Shown one piece after another: positions 18,650 to 28,006 of a stretch of 64,000 nucleotides of DNA (positions are counted from its first letter, which is position 1; every line of letters begins with the position of its first letter). The stretch is from contig NZ_CP119862.1 in assembly GCF_029338175.1 (NCBI RefSeq), positions 3,286,001 through 3,350,000 on the forward strand, given 5' to 3'. The position numbers were made by a program, and so were the translations under genes. The stretch comes from Citrobacter enshiensis (GTDB lineage Bacteria > Pseudomonadota > Gammaproteobacteria > Enterobacterales > Enterobacteriaceae). A model generated the notes under the pieces. That model was not told where the DNA came from. It ran no database searches and saw only the letters and a program-made list of their open reading frames with translations.

Positions 18650-20095
18650 ATGGAACTCCGAAATAAAAAGTTAACCCATGATGAATTCATGACCGAGCGC
18701 GCCGAGGTTATCAAGACCTGGCATACCGGCAAGGACGTCGAAAACTTTGAAGATGGCGTTAAATACCAACAGACTATTCCTGAGAGTAAACGCTTTTCTC
18801 ACGCACTGCTGAAAGCCGATCAGGAAGGCAAAACCCTGAGTCAGCCGCGTGCGGGCGTTGCGTTAATGGATGAGCACATTGAACTGCTCAAAACATTGCA
18901 GCAAGAGTGCGACCTTCTGCCGACCACTATCGATGCGTATACCCGTCTGAACCGCTATGAAGAAGCGGCTATCGGGATTCAAAAATCCATTGAAGCGGGT
19001 ACGTCAAAACTGAACGGGTTACCGGTTGTTAACCACGGGGTTGCAGCCTGCCGTCGTCTGACCGAAACGCTGGAAAAACCACTGCAGATTCGTCACGGTA
19101 CTCCGGATGCTCGTCTGCTGGGCGAAATCTCCATGGCCAGTGGATTCACCAGCTATGAAGGCGGCGGTATCTCCTACAACATCCCTTACGCCAAGCGCGT
19201 CACGCTGGAAAAATCCATCCGCGACTGGCAGTACTGCGACCGTATGATGGGGATGTATGAAGAACACGGTATTCGTATCAACCGTGAACCGTTCGGCCCG
19301 CTGACCGGCACCCTGATTCCACCGTTTATGTCCCACTCAGTGGCGATTATCGAAGGCCTGCTGGCGCTGGAACAGGGCGTTAAATCGATTACCGTCGGTT
19401 ACGGTCAGGTTGGTAGCCTGACGCAGGACATCGCAGCAATTCAGTCCCTGCGCGAACTGTCTCACGAATACTTCCAGAATTATGGCTTCGACGATTACGA
19501 ACTGAGTACGGTATTCCACCAGTGGATGGGCGGCTTCCCGGAAGATGAATCCAAAGCGTTCGCCATCATCTCCTGGGGTGCAGCGGTCGCAGGCATGTCC
19601 GGTGCCACTAAAGTAATCACCAAGAGTCCGCACGAAGCATGGGGTATCCCGACGGCTGCGGCAAACGCGCAAGGGCTTAAAGCCTCTCGCCAGATGCTCA
19701 ACATGGTCTGCGACCAGAAATTCCCGCAGTGCGCTGCCGTGGAACAGGAAGTGGATCTGATCAAGAGCGAAGTCCGCGCGGTGCTGAAAAAAGTCTTCGA
19801 ACTGGGCAACGGCGACATTGCACGCGGCACAGTGCTGGCCTTTGAAGCAGGTGTTCTGGACGTACCTTTCGCGCCGGCCTCCTGTAACGCAGGCAAAATC
19901 CTGCCGGTACGCGATAACTCAGGCGCGATTCGTATCCTCGAAGCCGGTGCGGTTCCACTGCCGAAAGACATTCTCGCCCTGCACCACGACTACGTCGCAG
20001 AGCGTGCGAATTTCGAAGGACGTAAACCTTCCTTCCAGATGGTTATCGATGACATTAACGCCGTATCCCACAGCAAATTAATAGGAAGACCATAA
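18650..20095 (+). CDS. glmE: Glutamate mutase (methylaspartate mutase) large epsilon subunit
   Basis: Catalytic TIM-barrel subunit that binds glutamate and, with GlmS, AdoCbl. It has 481 residues. Conserved stretches include SKLNGLPVVNHGV, TPDARLLGEISMASGFTSYE, GGGISYNIPYAKRV and REPFGPLTGTLIPP. It follows glmL by 18 bp. The last base of its TAA is the first base of the mal ATG (TAATG). Also called mutE or mamB. Confidence 0.96.
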   Translation: MELRNKKLTHDEFMTERAEVIKTWHTGKDVENFEDGVKYQQTIPESKRFSHALLKADQEGKTLSQPRAGVALMDEHIELLKTLQQECDLLPTTIDAYTRLNRYEEAAIGIQKSIEAGTSKLNGLPVVNHGVAACRRLTETLEKPLQIRHGTPDARLLGEISMASGFTSYEGGGISYNIPYAKRVTLEKSIRDWQYCDRMMGMYEEHGIRINREPFGPLTGTLIPPFMSHSVAIIEGLLALEQGVKSITVGYGQVGSLTQDIAAIQSLRELSHEYFQNYGFDDYELSTVFHQWMGGFPEDESKAFAIISWGAAVAGMSGATKVITKSPHEAWGIPTAAANAQGLKASRQMLNMVCDQKFPQCAAVEQEVDLIKSEVRAVLKKVFELGNGDIARGTVLAFEAGVLDVPFAPASCNAGKILPVRDNSGAIRILEAGAVPLPKDILALHHDYVAERANFEGRKPSFQMVIDDINAVSHSKLIGRP

Positions 20096-21336
20096 TGAAA
20101 ATTAAACAGGCCCTTTTCACCGCTGGCTACTCCTCATTTTATTTTGACGATCAGCAGGCGATCAAAGATGGTGCAGGTCATGATGGGTTCATTTACACCG
20201 GCGATCCGGTAACACCAGGCTTTACTTCCGTCCGTCAGGCCGGTGAGTGTGTCTCCGTGCAACTGATTCTGGAAAACGGTGCGGTCGCGGTCGGTGACTG
20301 TGCGGCTGTACAGTACTCTGGTGCGGGCGGTCGTGACCCCCTGTTCCTTGCGGAAAATTTCATTCCATTCCTGAATGACCACATTAAACCGCTGCTGGAA
20401 GGCCGCGATGTGGATGCGTTCCTGCCGAACGCCCGCTTCTTCGACCAGTTGCGCATTGACGGCCAACTGCTGCATACCGCAGTACGTTACGGCCTGTCTC
20501 AGGCACTGCTGGACGCCGCCGCGCTGGCATCCGGTCGCCTGAAAACGGAAGTCGTTTGCGACGAATGGCAGCTGCCATGCGTTCCGGAAGCGATTCCTTT
20601 ATTTGGTCAGAGCGGCGACGACCGTTATATCGCCGTCGACAAAATGATCCTCAAAGGTGTTGATGTTCTGCCTCATGCGCTGATCAACAACGTCGAAGAG
20701 AAACTGGGTCTTGAAGGCGAAAAACTGCGTGAGTATGTGCGCTGGTTGTCTGACCGCATCCTGAGCCTGCGTACCAGCCCGCGCTACCACCCGACGCTGC
20801 ATATCGATGTGTACGGCACGATTGGTCTGATTTTCGATATGGACCCGGTACGCTGCGCAGCGTATATCGCCAGCCTGGAACAAGAAGCACAGGGCCTGCC
20901 GCTGTACATTGAAGGTCCGGTCGATGCGGGTAACAAACCCGATCAGATCCGTCTGTTGACCGAGATCACCAAAGAGCTGACCCGTCTGGGTTCCGGCGTG
21001 AAAATTGTGGCCGACGAATGGTGTAACACCTACCAGGATATCGTGGACTTCACCGATGCAGGCAGCTGCCACATGGTGCAGATTAAAACCCCGGATCTGG
21101 GCGGTATTCACAACATCGTTGATGCAGTGCTGTACTGCAACAAGCACGGAATGGAAGCCTATCAGGGCGGTACCTGTAACGAAACCGAGATCAGCGCCCG
21201 CACCTGTGTGCATGTCGCACTGGCTGCACGTCCAATGCGCATGCTGATCAAACCGGGTATGGGCTTCGATGAAGGTCTCAATATCGTGTTCAACGAAATG
21301 AACCGTACCATCGCGTTGTTGCAGACAAAGGATTAA
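20095..21336 (+). CDS. mal: Methylaspartate ammonia-lyase (3-methylaspartase)
   Basis: Removes ammonia from 3-methylaspartate to give mesaconate; enolase-superfamily, Mg-dependent, cytosolic. It has 413 residues, the length of the Citrobacter amalonaticus enzyme, which it nearly matches from memory. Metal-ligand motifs LHIDVYG, YIEGPVD and VADEW, and the catalytic-lysine motif VQIKTPDLGG, are present. Start and stop are tightly coupled to glmE and to the AtuA-like gene (3-bp gap). Confidence 0.97.
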   Translation: MKIKQALFTAGYSSFYFDDQQAIKDGAGHDGFIYTGDPVTPGFTSVRQAGECVSVQLILENGAVAVGDCAAVQYSGAGGRDPLFLAENFIPFLNDHIKPLLEGRDVDAFLPNARFFDQLRIDGQLLHTAVRYGLSQALLDAAALASGRLKTEVVCDEWQLPCVPEAIPLFGQSGDDRYIAVDKMILKGVDVLPHALINNVEEKLGLEGEKLREYVRWLSDRILSLRTSPRYHPTLHIDVYGTIGLIFDMDPVRCAAYIASLEQEAQGLPLYIEGPVDAGNKPDQIRLLTEITKELTRLGSGVKIVADEWCNTYQDIVDFTDAGSCHMVQIKTPDLGGIHNIVDAVLYCNKHGMEAYQGGTCNETEISARTCVHVALAARPMRMLIKPGMGFDEGLNIVFNEMNRTIALLQTKD

Positions 21337-21339
21337 GAA

Positions 21340-22710
21340 ATGGCTCGCACATTTAAGATCTTATCGCCGACGGCTATTCTGGGTTATGGCTTCCCGGAAG
21401 AGAGTTTTCGCAAAGCCATGGAAGAGTCACCGGATCTTATTGCTGTTGACGCGGGGTCCTCTGATCCAGGCCCTCACTACCTGGGAGCCGGTAAACCGTT
21501 TACCGACAGGGCGGGCGTGAAACGCGATCTGCGGTATATGATCACAGCTGGCGTGAAAAACAATATTCCGGTGGTGATTGGTACTGCCGGTGGATCCGGC
21601 GCGGCGCCGCATCTGGAATGGTGTCGCCAGATAATCCTGGAGATTGCGCAGGAAGAGAAGCTGACCTTCTCGATGGCGTTAATCCCGTCGGATGTTGAAA
21701 AAGACGTCGTTCATCAGGCGTTGGATAACGGGAAAATTACCGCCCTCGACTTCGTGCCGGAACTCACTCACGAAGCCATTGACGCGAGCACCTACATCGT
21801 CGCGCAAATGGGCGTCGAACCTTTCCAGCGTGCGCTGGAAGCCGGTGCGCAGGTTGTGCTTGGCGGACGGGCATACGACCCGGTCTGCTTCGCCGCCCTG
21901 CCCATCATGCAAGGTTTCGATGAAGGGTTGGCTCTGCACTGCGGGAAGATCCTTGAATGTGCTGCCATTGCTGCAACGCCTGGCTCCGGCTCAGACTGCG
22001 CGATGGGGATTATCGATGACAACGGTTTCACGCTGAAGACATTTAATCCGAAGCGTAAATTTACCGAAACCTCGGCCGCTGCTCACACCCTGTATGAGAA
22101 GTCAGATCCGTACTTCTTGCCAGGTCCCGGCGGAGTGCTGAACCTGAAAGGCTGTAGCTTTAAGGCTGTGAACGAGGGCGAAGTCTACGTCAGCGGTTCA
22201 CGCCATGAAGAGACGCCTTATGCACTGAAACTGGAAGGTGCGCGTCAGGTGGGGTTCCGTTGCATGACCATCGCCGGAACACGCGATCCGATCATGATCG
22301 CGGGCATTGACACCATTCTTGAAGAGGTGAAAGCCAGCGTGGCGAGCAACCTCTCTCTGAATGATGACAGTATCCGCATCACGTTCCATCTGTACGGTAA
22401 AAACGGTGTCATGGGTCTTCATGAACCCATGCAGTCAGCCGGGCACGAACTGGGGATCTTGTTGGACGTAGTTGCGCCAACACAGGATATTGCCAACAGC
22501 GTTTGCTCGCTGGTGCGCTCTACCCTGCTGCATTACGGTTATGAAAACCGCATTGCAACGGCGGGCAACCTCGCCTTCCCGTTCTCGCCGTCTGATATTC
22601 CAAGCGGGCCGGTGTATGAGTTCTCAATCTACCATCTGATTGAGGCAAGCGACGCACTGCGTTTTGATTTCCACATCGAACAGGTGACGCCAGAAGGAAT
22701 CCAGGCATGA
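21340..22710 (+). CDS. AtuA-like (DUF1446) protein in the methylaspartate operon
   Basis: Soluble 456-residue protein of the AtuA/DUF1446 family, named after acyclic terpene utilisation; its chemistry is not established here. A Gly/Asp-rich N-terminus (LIAVDAGSSDPGPHYLGAG), IGTAGGSGAAPH and PYFLPGPGGVLNL stand out. It lies 3 bp after mal and overlaps the DUF4387 gene by 4 bp, so the three are surely co-translated. AtuA and DUF4387 domains occur fused or adjacent in other bacteria, so the two proteins likely form one enzyme. A step after mesaconate or citramalate is an inference. Confidence 0.85.
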   Translation: MARTFKILSPTAILGYGFPEESFRKAMEESPDLIAVDAGSSDPGPHYLGAGKPFTDRAGVKRDLRYMITAGVKNNIPVVIGTAGGSGAAPHLEWCRQIILEIAQEEKLTFSMALIPSDVEKDVVHQALDNGKITALDFVPELTHEAIDASTYIVAQMGVEPFQRALEAGAQVVLGGRAYDPVCFAALPIMQGFDEGLALHCGKILECAAIAATPGSGSDCAMGIIDDNGFTLKTFNPKRKFTETSAAAHTLYEKSDPYFLPGPGGVLNLKGCSFKAVNEGEVYVSGSRHEETPYALKLEGARQVGFRCMTIAGTRDPIMIAGIDTILEEVKASVASNLSLNDDSIRITFHLYGKNGVMGLHEPMQSAGHELGILLDVVAPTQDIANSVCSLVRSTLLHYGYENRIATAGNLAFPFSPSDIPSGPVYEFSIYHLIEASDALRFDFHIEQVTPEGIQA

Positions 22711-23024
22711 AACAGTCAATTTGTTCACTGGCGCAGGTAATCCGTTCCAAAAACGCCGGACCGTACGAACTGGTTTTAGATATTTTATTTAAAACTCGTG
22801 AAGATTATCAGCGTGTAAAAGAATCGGGGCAATTAACACCACAGCTTATCGCTGAGTTATATCACGTTGAGCCTGACTTTATTCATCGCATTGTCTGGTT
22901 TGATCCAGCTAACGCGGTAAAAATCGTCATGCCGCGCGATATTATCTCCGGCAATGTGGGGGACAATGATGTTTATGGTGCCCAGCAGCATGCGCCATTA
23001 CTCAGTATCCATTTTGATTTTTAA
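22707..23024 (+). CDS. DUF4387 protein, likely partner of the AtuA-like protein
   Basis: 105-residue soluble protein resembling DUF4387 (SKNAGPYELVLDILFKTREDY, then DIISGNVGDNDVYGAQQHAP). The ATG overlaps the AtuA-like stop in an ATGA, indicating coupled synthesis of a two-subunit enzyme. Catalytic activity is unknown. It ends the tightly packed glmS-glmL-glmE-mal-atuA-like run; a 170-bp gap with hairpins follows. Confidence 0.8.
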   Translation: MKQSICSLAQVIRSKNAGPYELVLDILFKTREDYQRVKESGQLTPQLIAELYHVEPDFIHRIVWFDPANAVKIVMPRDIISGNVGDNDVYGAQQHAPLLSIHFDF

Positions 23025-23048
23025 TAAATAACACAACAACAACCATTG

Positions 23049-23079
23049 AAGTACTGGATTCTGCTGTATCGCAGTACTT
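23049..23079 (+). other. Hairpin ahead of the symporter gene
   Basis: AAGTACTG and CAGTACTT form a perfect 8-bp stem with a 15-nt loop. No T-run follows, so it is more likely a processing or mRNA-stability element than a terminator. A second imperfect repeat (GCGAGCATCTG / CAGGTGCTTGC) lies just after it at about 23109-23146. Confidence 0.4.
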
Positions 23080-23190
23080 CGCATAATTCATGCGGTTGGT
23101 CATAACAGGCGAGCATCTGAGCGTTTTTCTGCGCCCAGGTGCTTGCTAACCCTACACATTAATTACCAACCATTATCCGATGGAGTAAAC

Positions 23191-24483
23191 ATGAAGAAAA
23201 TTAGTTTAACAAAGATGATCATATTAGGCCTGATACTCGGGATGATTGCCGGGGTGGTCATAAATAATGTGGCATCAGTTGACACAGCAAAGTCGTATTC
23301 ACAAGACATCTCCATTTTCACCACTATATTCTTACGAATGGTGAAAATGATTATCGCTCCTCTGGTTATTTCTACCCTCGTGGTCGGTATTGCCAAAATG
23401 GGCGATGCGAAAACCCTGGGACGTATATTCTCAAAAACGTTTTTCCTCTTTATTCTCGCGTCCCTGGTCTCCATTGCGTTGGGTCTGGTCATTGTTAACA
23501 TTTTCCAACCCGGTGTCGGCATTAACTTTGTTCCTCATGACGTCGGGGCTGTGGCCGCCGTTAAGTCTGAGCCGTTCACGCTGAAAGTCTTTATCTCACA
23601 CGCTGTTCCTACCAGTATTGTGGATGCGATGGCGCGTAACGAAATCCTGCAGATTGTCGTGTTCTCCATCTTCCTCGGTTGCAGCCTGGCGGCGATCGGT
23701 GAAAAAGCAGATCCGATCGTGAAAGTGCTCGATTCTCTGGTACACGTGATGCTGAAACTGACCGGTTATGTGATGCTGTTTGCACCGCTGACCGTGTTTG
23801 CCGCCATCTCCGGACTGATCGCTGAACGCGGTCTGGGCGTGATGGTCAGCGCCGGTATCTTTATGGGCGAGTTCTACCTGACGCTGGGTATGCTGTGGGC
23901 AATTCTGATTGGTCTCTCAACGATGCTCATCGGTCCGTGCATCGGTCGTCTGACCAAATCTATCCTCGAGCCTGCCCTGCTGGCCTTCACCACTTCCAGC
24001 TCTGAAGCGGCCTTCCCAGGTACGCTGAACAAACTGGAAAAATTCGGCGTATCTTCCAAGATTGCCAGTTTCGTTCTGCCTATCGGTTACTCCTTTAACC
24101 TGGTCGGCTCCATGGCCTACTGCTCGTTTGCGACCGTATTCATCGCGCAGGCCTGTAACATCGAACTGAGCATGGGTGAGCAGATCACCATGCTGTTAAT
24201 CCTGATGCTGACCTCAAAAGGCATGGCTGGCGTACCGCGTGCGTCAATGGTGGTTATTGCCGCAACCCTCAACCAGTTCAACATTCCTGAAGCAGGTTTG
24301 ATCTTGCTGATGGGCGTCGATCCGTTCCTCGACATGGGCCGCTCCGCGACCAACGTCATGAGTAACGCCATGGGTGCTGCGATTGTCAGCCGCTGGGAAG
24401 GTGAACACTTCGGTGAAGGTTGCCGTGGTAAAGCCCCGGAACAACAACGTCCTATTACCGAAACCGAAGCTGCTCTTTCCTGA
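23191..24483 (+). CDS. Dicarboxylate/amino acid:cation symporter (DAACS family), likely glutamate uptake
   Basis: Inner-membrane symporter of the GltP/DctA/GltPh family. From MKKISLTKMIILG, preceded by GGAG, it has 430 residues; an earlier start 16 codons upstream lacks a good site. It has multiple membrane helices, the Ser-rich re-entrant loop FTTSSSEAAFP, and a C-terminal substrate site LMGVDPFLDMGRSATNVMSNA. By context it probably imports glutamate, but C4- or C5-dicarboxylate is also possible. An intrinsic terminator follows. Confidence 0.88.
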   Translation: MKKISLTKMIILGLILGMIAGVVINNVASVDTAKSYSQDISIFTTIFLRMVKMIIAPLVISTLVVGIAKMGDAKTLGRIFSKTFFLFILASLVSIALGLVIVNIFQPGVGINFVPHDVGAVAAVKSEPFTLKVFISHAVPTSIVDAMARNEILQIVVFSIFLGCSLAAIGEKADPIVKVLDSLVHVMLKLTGYVMLFAPLTVFAAISGLIAERGLGVMVSAGIFMGEFYLTLGMLWAILIGLSTMLIGPCIGRLTKSILEPALLAFTTSSSEAAFPGTLNKLEKFGVSSKIASFVLPIGYSFNLVGSMAYCSFATVFIAQACNIELSMGEQITMLLILMLTSKGMAGVPRASMVVIAATLNQFNIPEAGLILLMGVDPFLDMGRSATNVMSNAMGAAIVSRWEGEHFGEGCRGKAPEQQRPITETEAALS

Positions 24484-24505
24484 TTTTATATAACCCGATG
24501 CACAG

Positions 24506-24529
24506 GGCCGACTCCGGTCGGCCTTTTTT
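24506..24529 (+). terminator. Intrinsic terminator after the symporter gene
   Basis: GGCCGAC-TCCG-GTCGGCC followed by six T. It ends or attenuates the upstream operon before the glutaminase gene. Confidence 0.9.
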
Positions 24530-24568
24530 CCAACAACAACACCAACACTAACTTCACCAGGATCCTTT

Positions 24569-25570
24569 ATGAATCTAAAACTTCTTAGCGTCAGTGTGTT
24601 TTCGGCAAGCTTACTCTGCAGTGCTGCCGTTTGGGCCCAACCCGCTCCGGATTACGCCCAAATCATAGAGCAAGCGCATCAAAAATATAAAAATAATAAC
24701 GACGGAAAAGTTGCCGACTACATCCCAGCATTGGCGACCTACAGCCCGAAATTTTACGGTATCGCGATCGCGACCGTAGATGGAAAAATCTACAAAGTCG
24801 GTGATTCCAGCAAAGCGTTTCCAATGGAGTCGCTGAGCAAGGTCTTCACAATGGCGTTGGCGATGGAGCAGCATGGAACGCAGGTTGTACTGGATAAACT
24901 CGGCGCCAATGCCACCGGTTTACCGTTCAACTCCGGTCTGGCAGTTGAGCTGACGCAGGGCGCACCGGAAAACCCGCTGGTGAACGCAGGTGCCATGAGT
25001 ACCGTTAGTCTGATTGAAGCGAAAGACAAAACGGAACGCTGGAACAAAATTCTCAATTACATGAATGACTGGGCAGATGCGAAGCTGGTCGTCAACCAAC
25101 CGGTATTCAAATCGGAAATGGACACCAACCAGCATAACCAGGCGCTGGCGAAATTGATGGAATCGTACAACAGTTTCTACGGCAACACCGATGAAGCCGT
25201 CGAGATTTATACCCGTCAGTGTTCAGTCGATCTCAACGTCGAGCAGCTCGCCAAAATGGGTGCCGTACTCGCCAACAACGGTAAATCACCGTTCAACGGC
25301 AAACAGTTGCTGAACGAGAAGTATGTTCCGCAGGTGCTGGCAGAAATGGCCATTGCCGGTCTCTATGATGGCAGCGGCAAGTGGCTGTACACCGTAGGTA
25401 TTCCGGCGAAAAGCGGTGTCGGCGGCGGTATGGTCGCCGTTGTCCCTGGTGAGTACGCAATTGCCGTTTACTCTCCGCCGCTGGATCAAGCCGGTAACAG
25501 CGTTCGCGCACAGAAAACGATCGAAGATGTCGCTCACGCGACGCAGGCTAACGTCTTTTTAGGCCAGTAA
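24569..25570 (+). CDS. Exported glutaminase A
   Basis: Hydrolyses glutamine to glutamate and ammonia using the beta-lactamase-like serine fold. It has 333 residues. A Sec signal peptide (hydrophobic core SVFSASLLCSAAVWA, cut before QPAP) sets it apart from the cytosolic E. coli YbaS and YneH. The catalytic SxxK motif is in MESLSKVFTMA, with NPLVNAGAMS and SGVGGGMVAVVPG also conserved. In this cluster it would release glutamate in the periplasm for the symporter next door. It lies between a terminator and a REP pair, so it may have its own promoter. Confidence 0.92.
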   Translation: MNLKLLSVSVFSASLLCSAAVWAQPAPDYAQIIEQAHQKYKNNNDGKVADYIPALATYSPKFYGIAIATVDGKIYKVGDSSKAFPMESLSKVFTMALAMEQHGTQVVLDKLGANATGLPFNSGLAVELTQGAPENPLVNAGAMSTVSLIEAKDKTERWNKILNYMNDWADAKLVVNQPVFKSEMDTNQHNQALAKLMESYNSFYGNTDEAVEIYTRQCSVDLNVEQLAKMGAVLANNGKSPFNGKQLLNEKYVPQVLAEMAIAGLYDGSGKWLYTVGIPAKSGVGGGMVAVVPGEYAIAVYSPPLDQAGNSVRAQKTIEDVAHATQANVFLGQ

Positions 25571-25575
25571 GAAAA

Positions 25576-25665
25576 TGCCGGATGGCGACGCTTCGGCGTC
25601 TTATCCGGCCTACAACGGATAGCGTACACGTAGGCCGGATAAGGTGCATGCACCGCCATCCGGCA
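25576..25665. repeat. REP pair (BIME)
   Basis: Two inverted REP units (GCCGGATGGCGACGCTTCGG and GGCCGGATAAGGTGCATGCA, with the second ending GCCATCCGGC) separated by about 18 bp. It lies between the glutaminase and fumD genes and probably affects mRNA stability. Confidence 0.9.
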
Positions 25666-25691
25666 AAATAACCACAAGGTGAGAAGTTAAC

Positions 25692-27344
25692 ATGTCTAAA
25701 CCATTTGTCTGGCAAGAACCGTTTCTTCAACAAAAAGATAATACAGAATACGAATTGCTGAGTAATAAATACGTTTCAGTAACGGAGTTAGACGGTGAAG
25801 AGGTCATCAAAGTCGCACCAGAGGCACTGACATTGCTGGCTCAGCAGGCATTTTATGAAGCCTCTTTTTTCCTGCGCGCCGGACATCTGAAACAAATCGC
25901 CAGTATTCTGCATGACCCACAGGCCAGCAGTAATGATAAATACGTTGCTCTGCAGCTGTTGCGTAATGCTGAGGTTTCCGCCAAAGGCGTGCTGCCTAAC
26001 TGTCAGGACACCGGCACCGCAACCGTTGTGGCAAGCAAAGGGCAAAATGTCTGGACGGGCTGTAATGACGCCGAAGCGTTAAGCAAAGGGGTCTATACCA
26101 CCTTCACAGAGAACAATTTGCGTTACTCGCAAAATGCCCCGCTGGACATGTACACCGAGGTGAATACCCAGACCAACCTGCCAGCACAAATCGATATCAG
26201 CGCGACGCCGGGCAGCGAATACCGTTTCCTTTTCGTCAACAAAGGCGGTGGTTCAGCCAACAAAGCGGCGCTGTATCAGGAAACTAAATCTATTCTGCAG
26301 CCCGAAAAACTAAAGGATTTCTTGATCGAAAAAATGAAGTCGCTGGGAACGGCTGCTTGCCCGCCGTACCACATCGCGTTTGTGGTGGGTGGATTGTCTG
26401 CCGACCAGGCGCTGAAGGTCGCGAAACTGGCCTCGACAAAATACTACGATAACCTGCCAACCAGCGGAAACGAGCTGGGTCAGGCATTCCGTGACACCGC
26501 GCTGGAAACCACATTGCTCAACGCCAGCCGTGAGTTTGGTATCGGCGCACAGTTTGGTGGCAAATATTTCGCGCATGACATCCGCGTCATTCGTCTTCCA
26601 CGCCACGGCGGCTCCTGCCCTATCGCAATGGCGCTCTCCTGCTCGGCCGATCGCAACATTAAAGCGAAAATTAACAAACACGGCATCTGGCTGGAGAAAC
26701 TGGAACACAATCCGGGCAAATACATTCCTGACTCTCAGCGTGTAGAAAATAGCGCGCAGACTGTTCGCCTTGATCTTAATCGCCCTCTGCGTGAGATCCT
26801 GCATGACCTTTCTGCATTGTCCATTGGTACGCGGGTGACCCTGAATGGCCCAATCGTCGTTGCCCGCGATATCGCGCACGCCAAAATTAAAGAACGCCTG
26901 GACAACGGCGAACCCATGCCGGAGTACATGAAACACCATATCGTCTACTATGCCGGTCCGGCGAAAACACCGGAGAACAAGGCCTGCGGTTCACTCGGCC
27001 CAACCACCGGCGGTCGTATGGATGGCTACGTTGACGCGTTCCAGGCCGCAGGCGGCAGTTTGATTATGTTGTCCAAAGGCAACCGCAGCAAGCAGGTGAC
27101 TGATGCCTGTCATAAGCATGGCGGATTCAACCTCGGCAGCATCGGCGGCGCGGCAGCCTTACTGGCACAGCAATATGTGAAGAGCTTACGTTGCCTCGAG
27201 TACCCCGAACTGGGAATGGAAGCCATCTGGATGATGGAAGTCGAAAATCTGCCCGCATTTGTACTGGTCGACGACAAAGGCAATAACTTCTTCAGCCAGT
27301 TTGAGCAGCAACATCGCTGCACAACCTGCCCTGCCGGGCATTAA
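25692..27344 (+). CDS. fumD: Class I fumarase / mesaconase (FumD type)
   Basis: Iron-sulfur hydratase that should add water to mesaconate to give (S)-citramalate, and also act on fumarate. It has 550 residues against 548 for FumA, with clear homology throughout. Cysteines for the [4Fe-4S] cluster are in [27 protein letters not shown] and elsewhere; [13 protein letters not shown] is conserved. Mesaconase activity of the FumD encoded in the methylaspartate locus of E. coli O157:H7 is known, and this gene sits in the same context. Substrate preference is inferred. Confidence 0.9.
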   Translation: MSKPFVWQEPFLQQKDNTEYELLSNKYVSVTELDGEEVIKVAPEALTLLAQQAFYEASFFLRAGHLKQIASILHDPQASSNDKYVALQLLRNAEVSAKGVLPNCQDTGTATVVASKGQNVWTGCNDAEALSKGVYTTFTENNLRYSQNAPLDMYTEVNTQTNLPAQIDISATPGSEYRFLFVNKGGGSANKAALYQETKSILQPEKLKDFLIEKMKSLGTAACPPYHIAFVVGGLSADQALKVAKLASTKYYDNLPTSGNELGQAFRDTALETTLLNASREFGIGAQFGGKYFAHDIRVIRLPRHGGSCPIAMALSCSADRNIKAKINKHGIWLEKLEHNPGKYIPDSQRVENSAQTVRLDLNRPLREILHDLSALSIGTRVTLNGPIVVARDIAHAKIKERLDNGEPMPEYMKHHIVYYAGPAKTPENKACGSLGPTTGGRMDGYVDAFQAAGGSLIMLSKGNRSKQVTDACHKHGGFNLGSIGGAAALLAQQYVKSLRCLEYPELGMEAIWMMEVENLPAFVLVDDKGNNFFSQFEQQHRCTTCPAGH

Positions 27345-27354
27345 GGAGCACACA

Positions 27355-27957
27355 ATGGAAGCGCGATCCAATACCGAAAGGCACCGTCAGCGGCAGCAGA
27401 AACTGAAAGAACAGGTTGATACCCGTGTGGCAGCAGCAACCGAACAGAAAGGCATCCTGATCGTCTTTACTGGCAACGGCAAAGGCAAATCGACGGCGGC
27501 ATTTGGTACGGCAACACGCGCTGTCGGCCATGGAAAAACGGTTGGCATCGCGCAATTTATTAAAGGCCAGTGGGATAATGGCGAATACAACACCCTGCAA
27601 CCACTTGGCGTTGAATTCCATATTATGGGTACCGGATTCACCTGGGAAACGCAAAACCGGGAATCTGATATTCAGGCGGCGCAGGGTGTCTGGCAGGAGA
27701 GCAAACGCATGCTGGCCGATGCGCATTACGATCTGGTGGTGCTGGATGAGTTGACCTATATGCTGGCCTATCACTATCTGGACACTGAGGAGGTGATCGC
27801 CGCAATCGTCAATCGTCCTGCTCACCAGACCGTTATAGTCACCGGGCGCGGCTGCCATAGCCAGTTACTGGAGCTTGCCGATACGGTCAGTGAAGTTCGT
27901 CCGGTAAAACATGCTTTCGACAGCGGCATTCAGGCGCAGGCCGGAATTGATTGGTAA
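27355..27957 (+). CDS. Cob(I)yrinic acid a,c-diamide adenosyltransferase (BtuR/CobA type)
   Basis: Transfers adenosyl from ATP to cob(I)alamin, making the AdoCbl used by glutamate mutase. It has 200 residues from MEARSNTERHRQRQQ, with P-loop FTGNGKGKSTAAFG, the VVLDELTYML Walker B-like segment, and VTGRGCHSQLLELAD. It is BtuR-like (about 196 residues in E. coli). A chromosomal btuR usually lies elsewhere, so this is probably a second, pathway-dedicated copy. It follows fumD by 10 bp. Confidence 0.93.
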   Translation: MEARSNTERHRQRQQKLKEQVDTRVAAATEQKGILIVFTGNGKGKSTAAFGTATRAVGHGKTVGIAQFIKGQWDNGEYNTLQPLGVEFHIMGTGFTWETQNRESDIQAAQGVWQESKRMLADAHYDLVVLDELTYMLAYHYLDTEEVIAAIVNRPAHQTVIVTGRGCHSQLLELADTVSEVRPVKHAFDSGIQAQAGIDW

Positions 27958-27963
27958 ATGCAG

Positions 27964-27985
27964 GGGCGGCGCCAGTGCGCCGCCC
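27964..27985. terminator. GC-rich hairpin between the adenosyltransferase and LysR genes
   Basis: Perfect 9-bp stem GGGCGGCGC-CAGT-GCGCCGCCC just after the btuR-like stop and before the convergent LysR gene. There is no T-run, so it is a weak or Rho-assisted terminator at best. Confidence 0.5.
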
Positions 27986-28006
27986 TCCAACGTAAGCAGA
28001 GCGGCG

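Noticed and set aside
25576-25665. REP pair considered as a CRISPR-like repeat or attachment site
   Set aside because: Sequence and symmetry match ordinary enterobacterial REP units; no spacer array.
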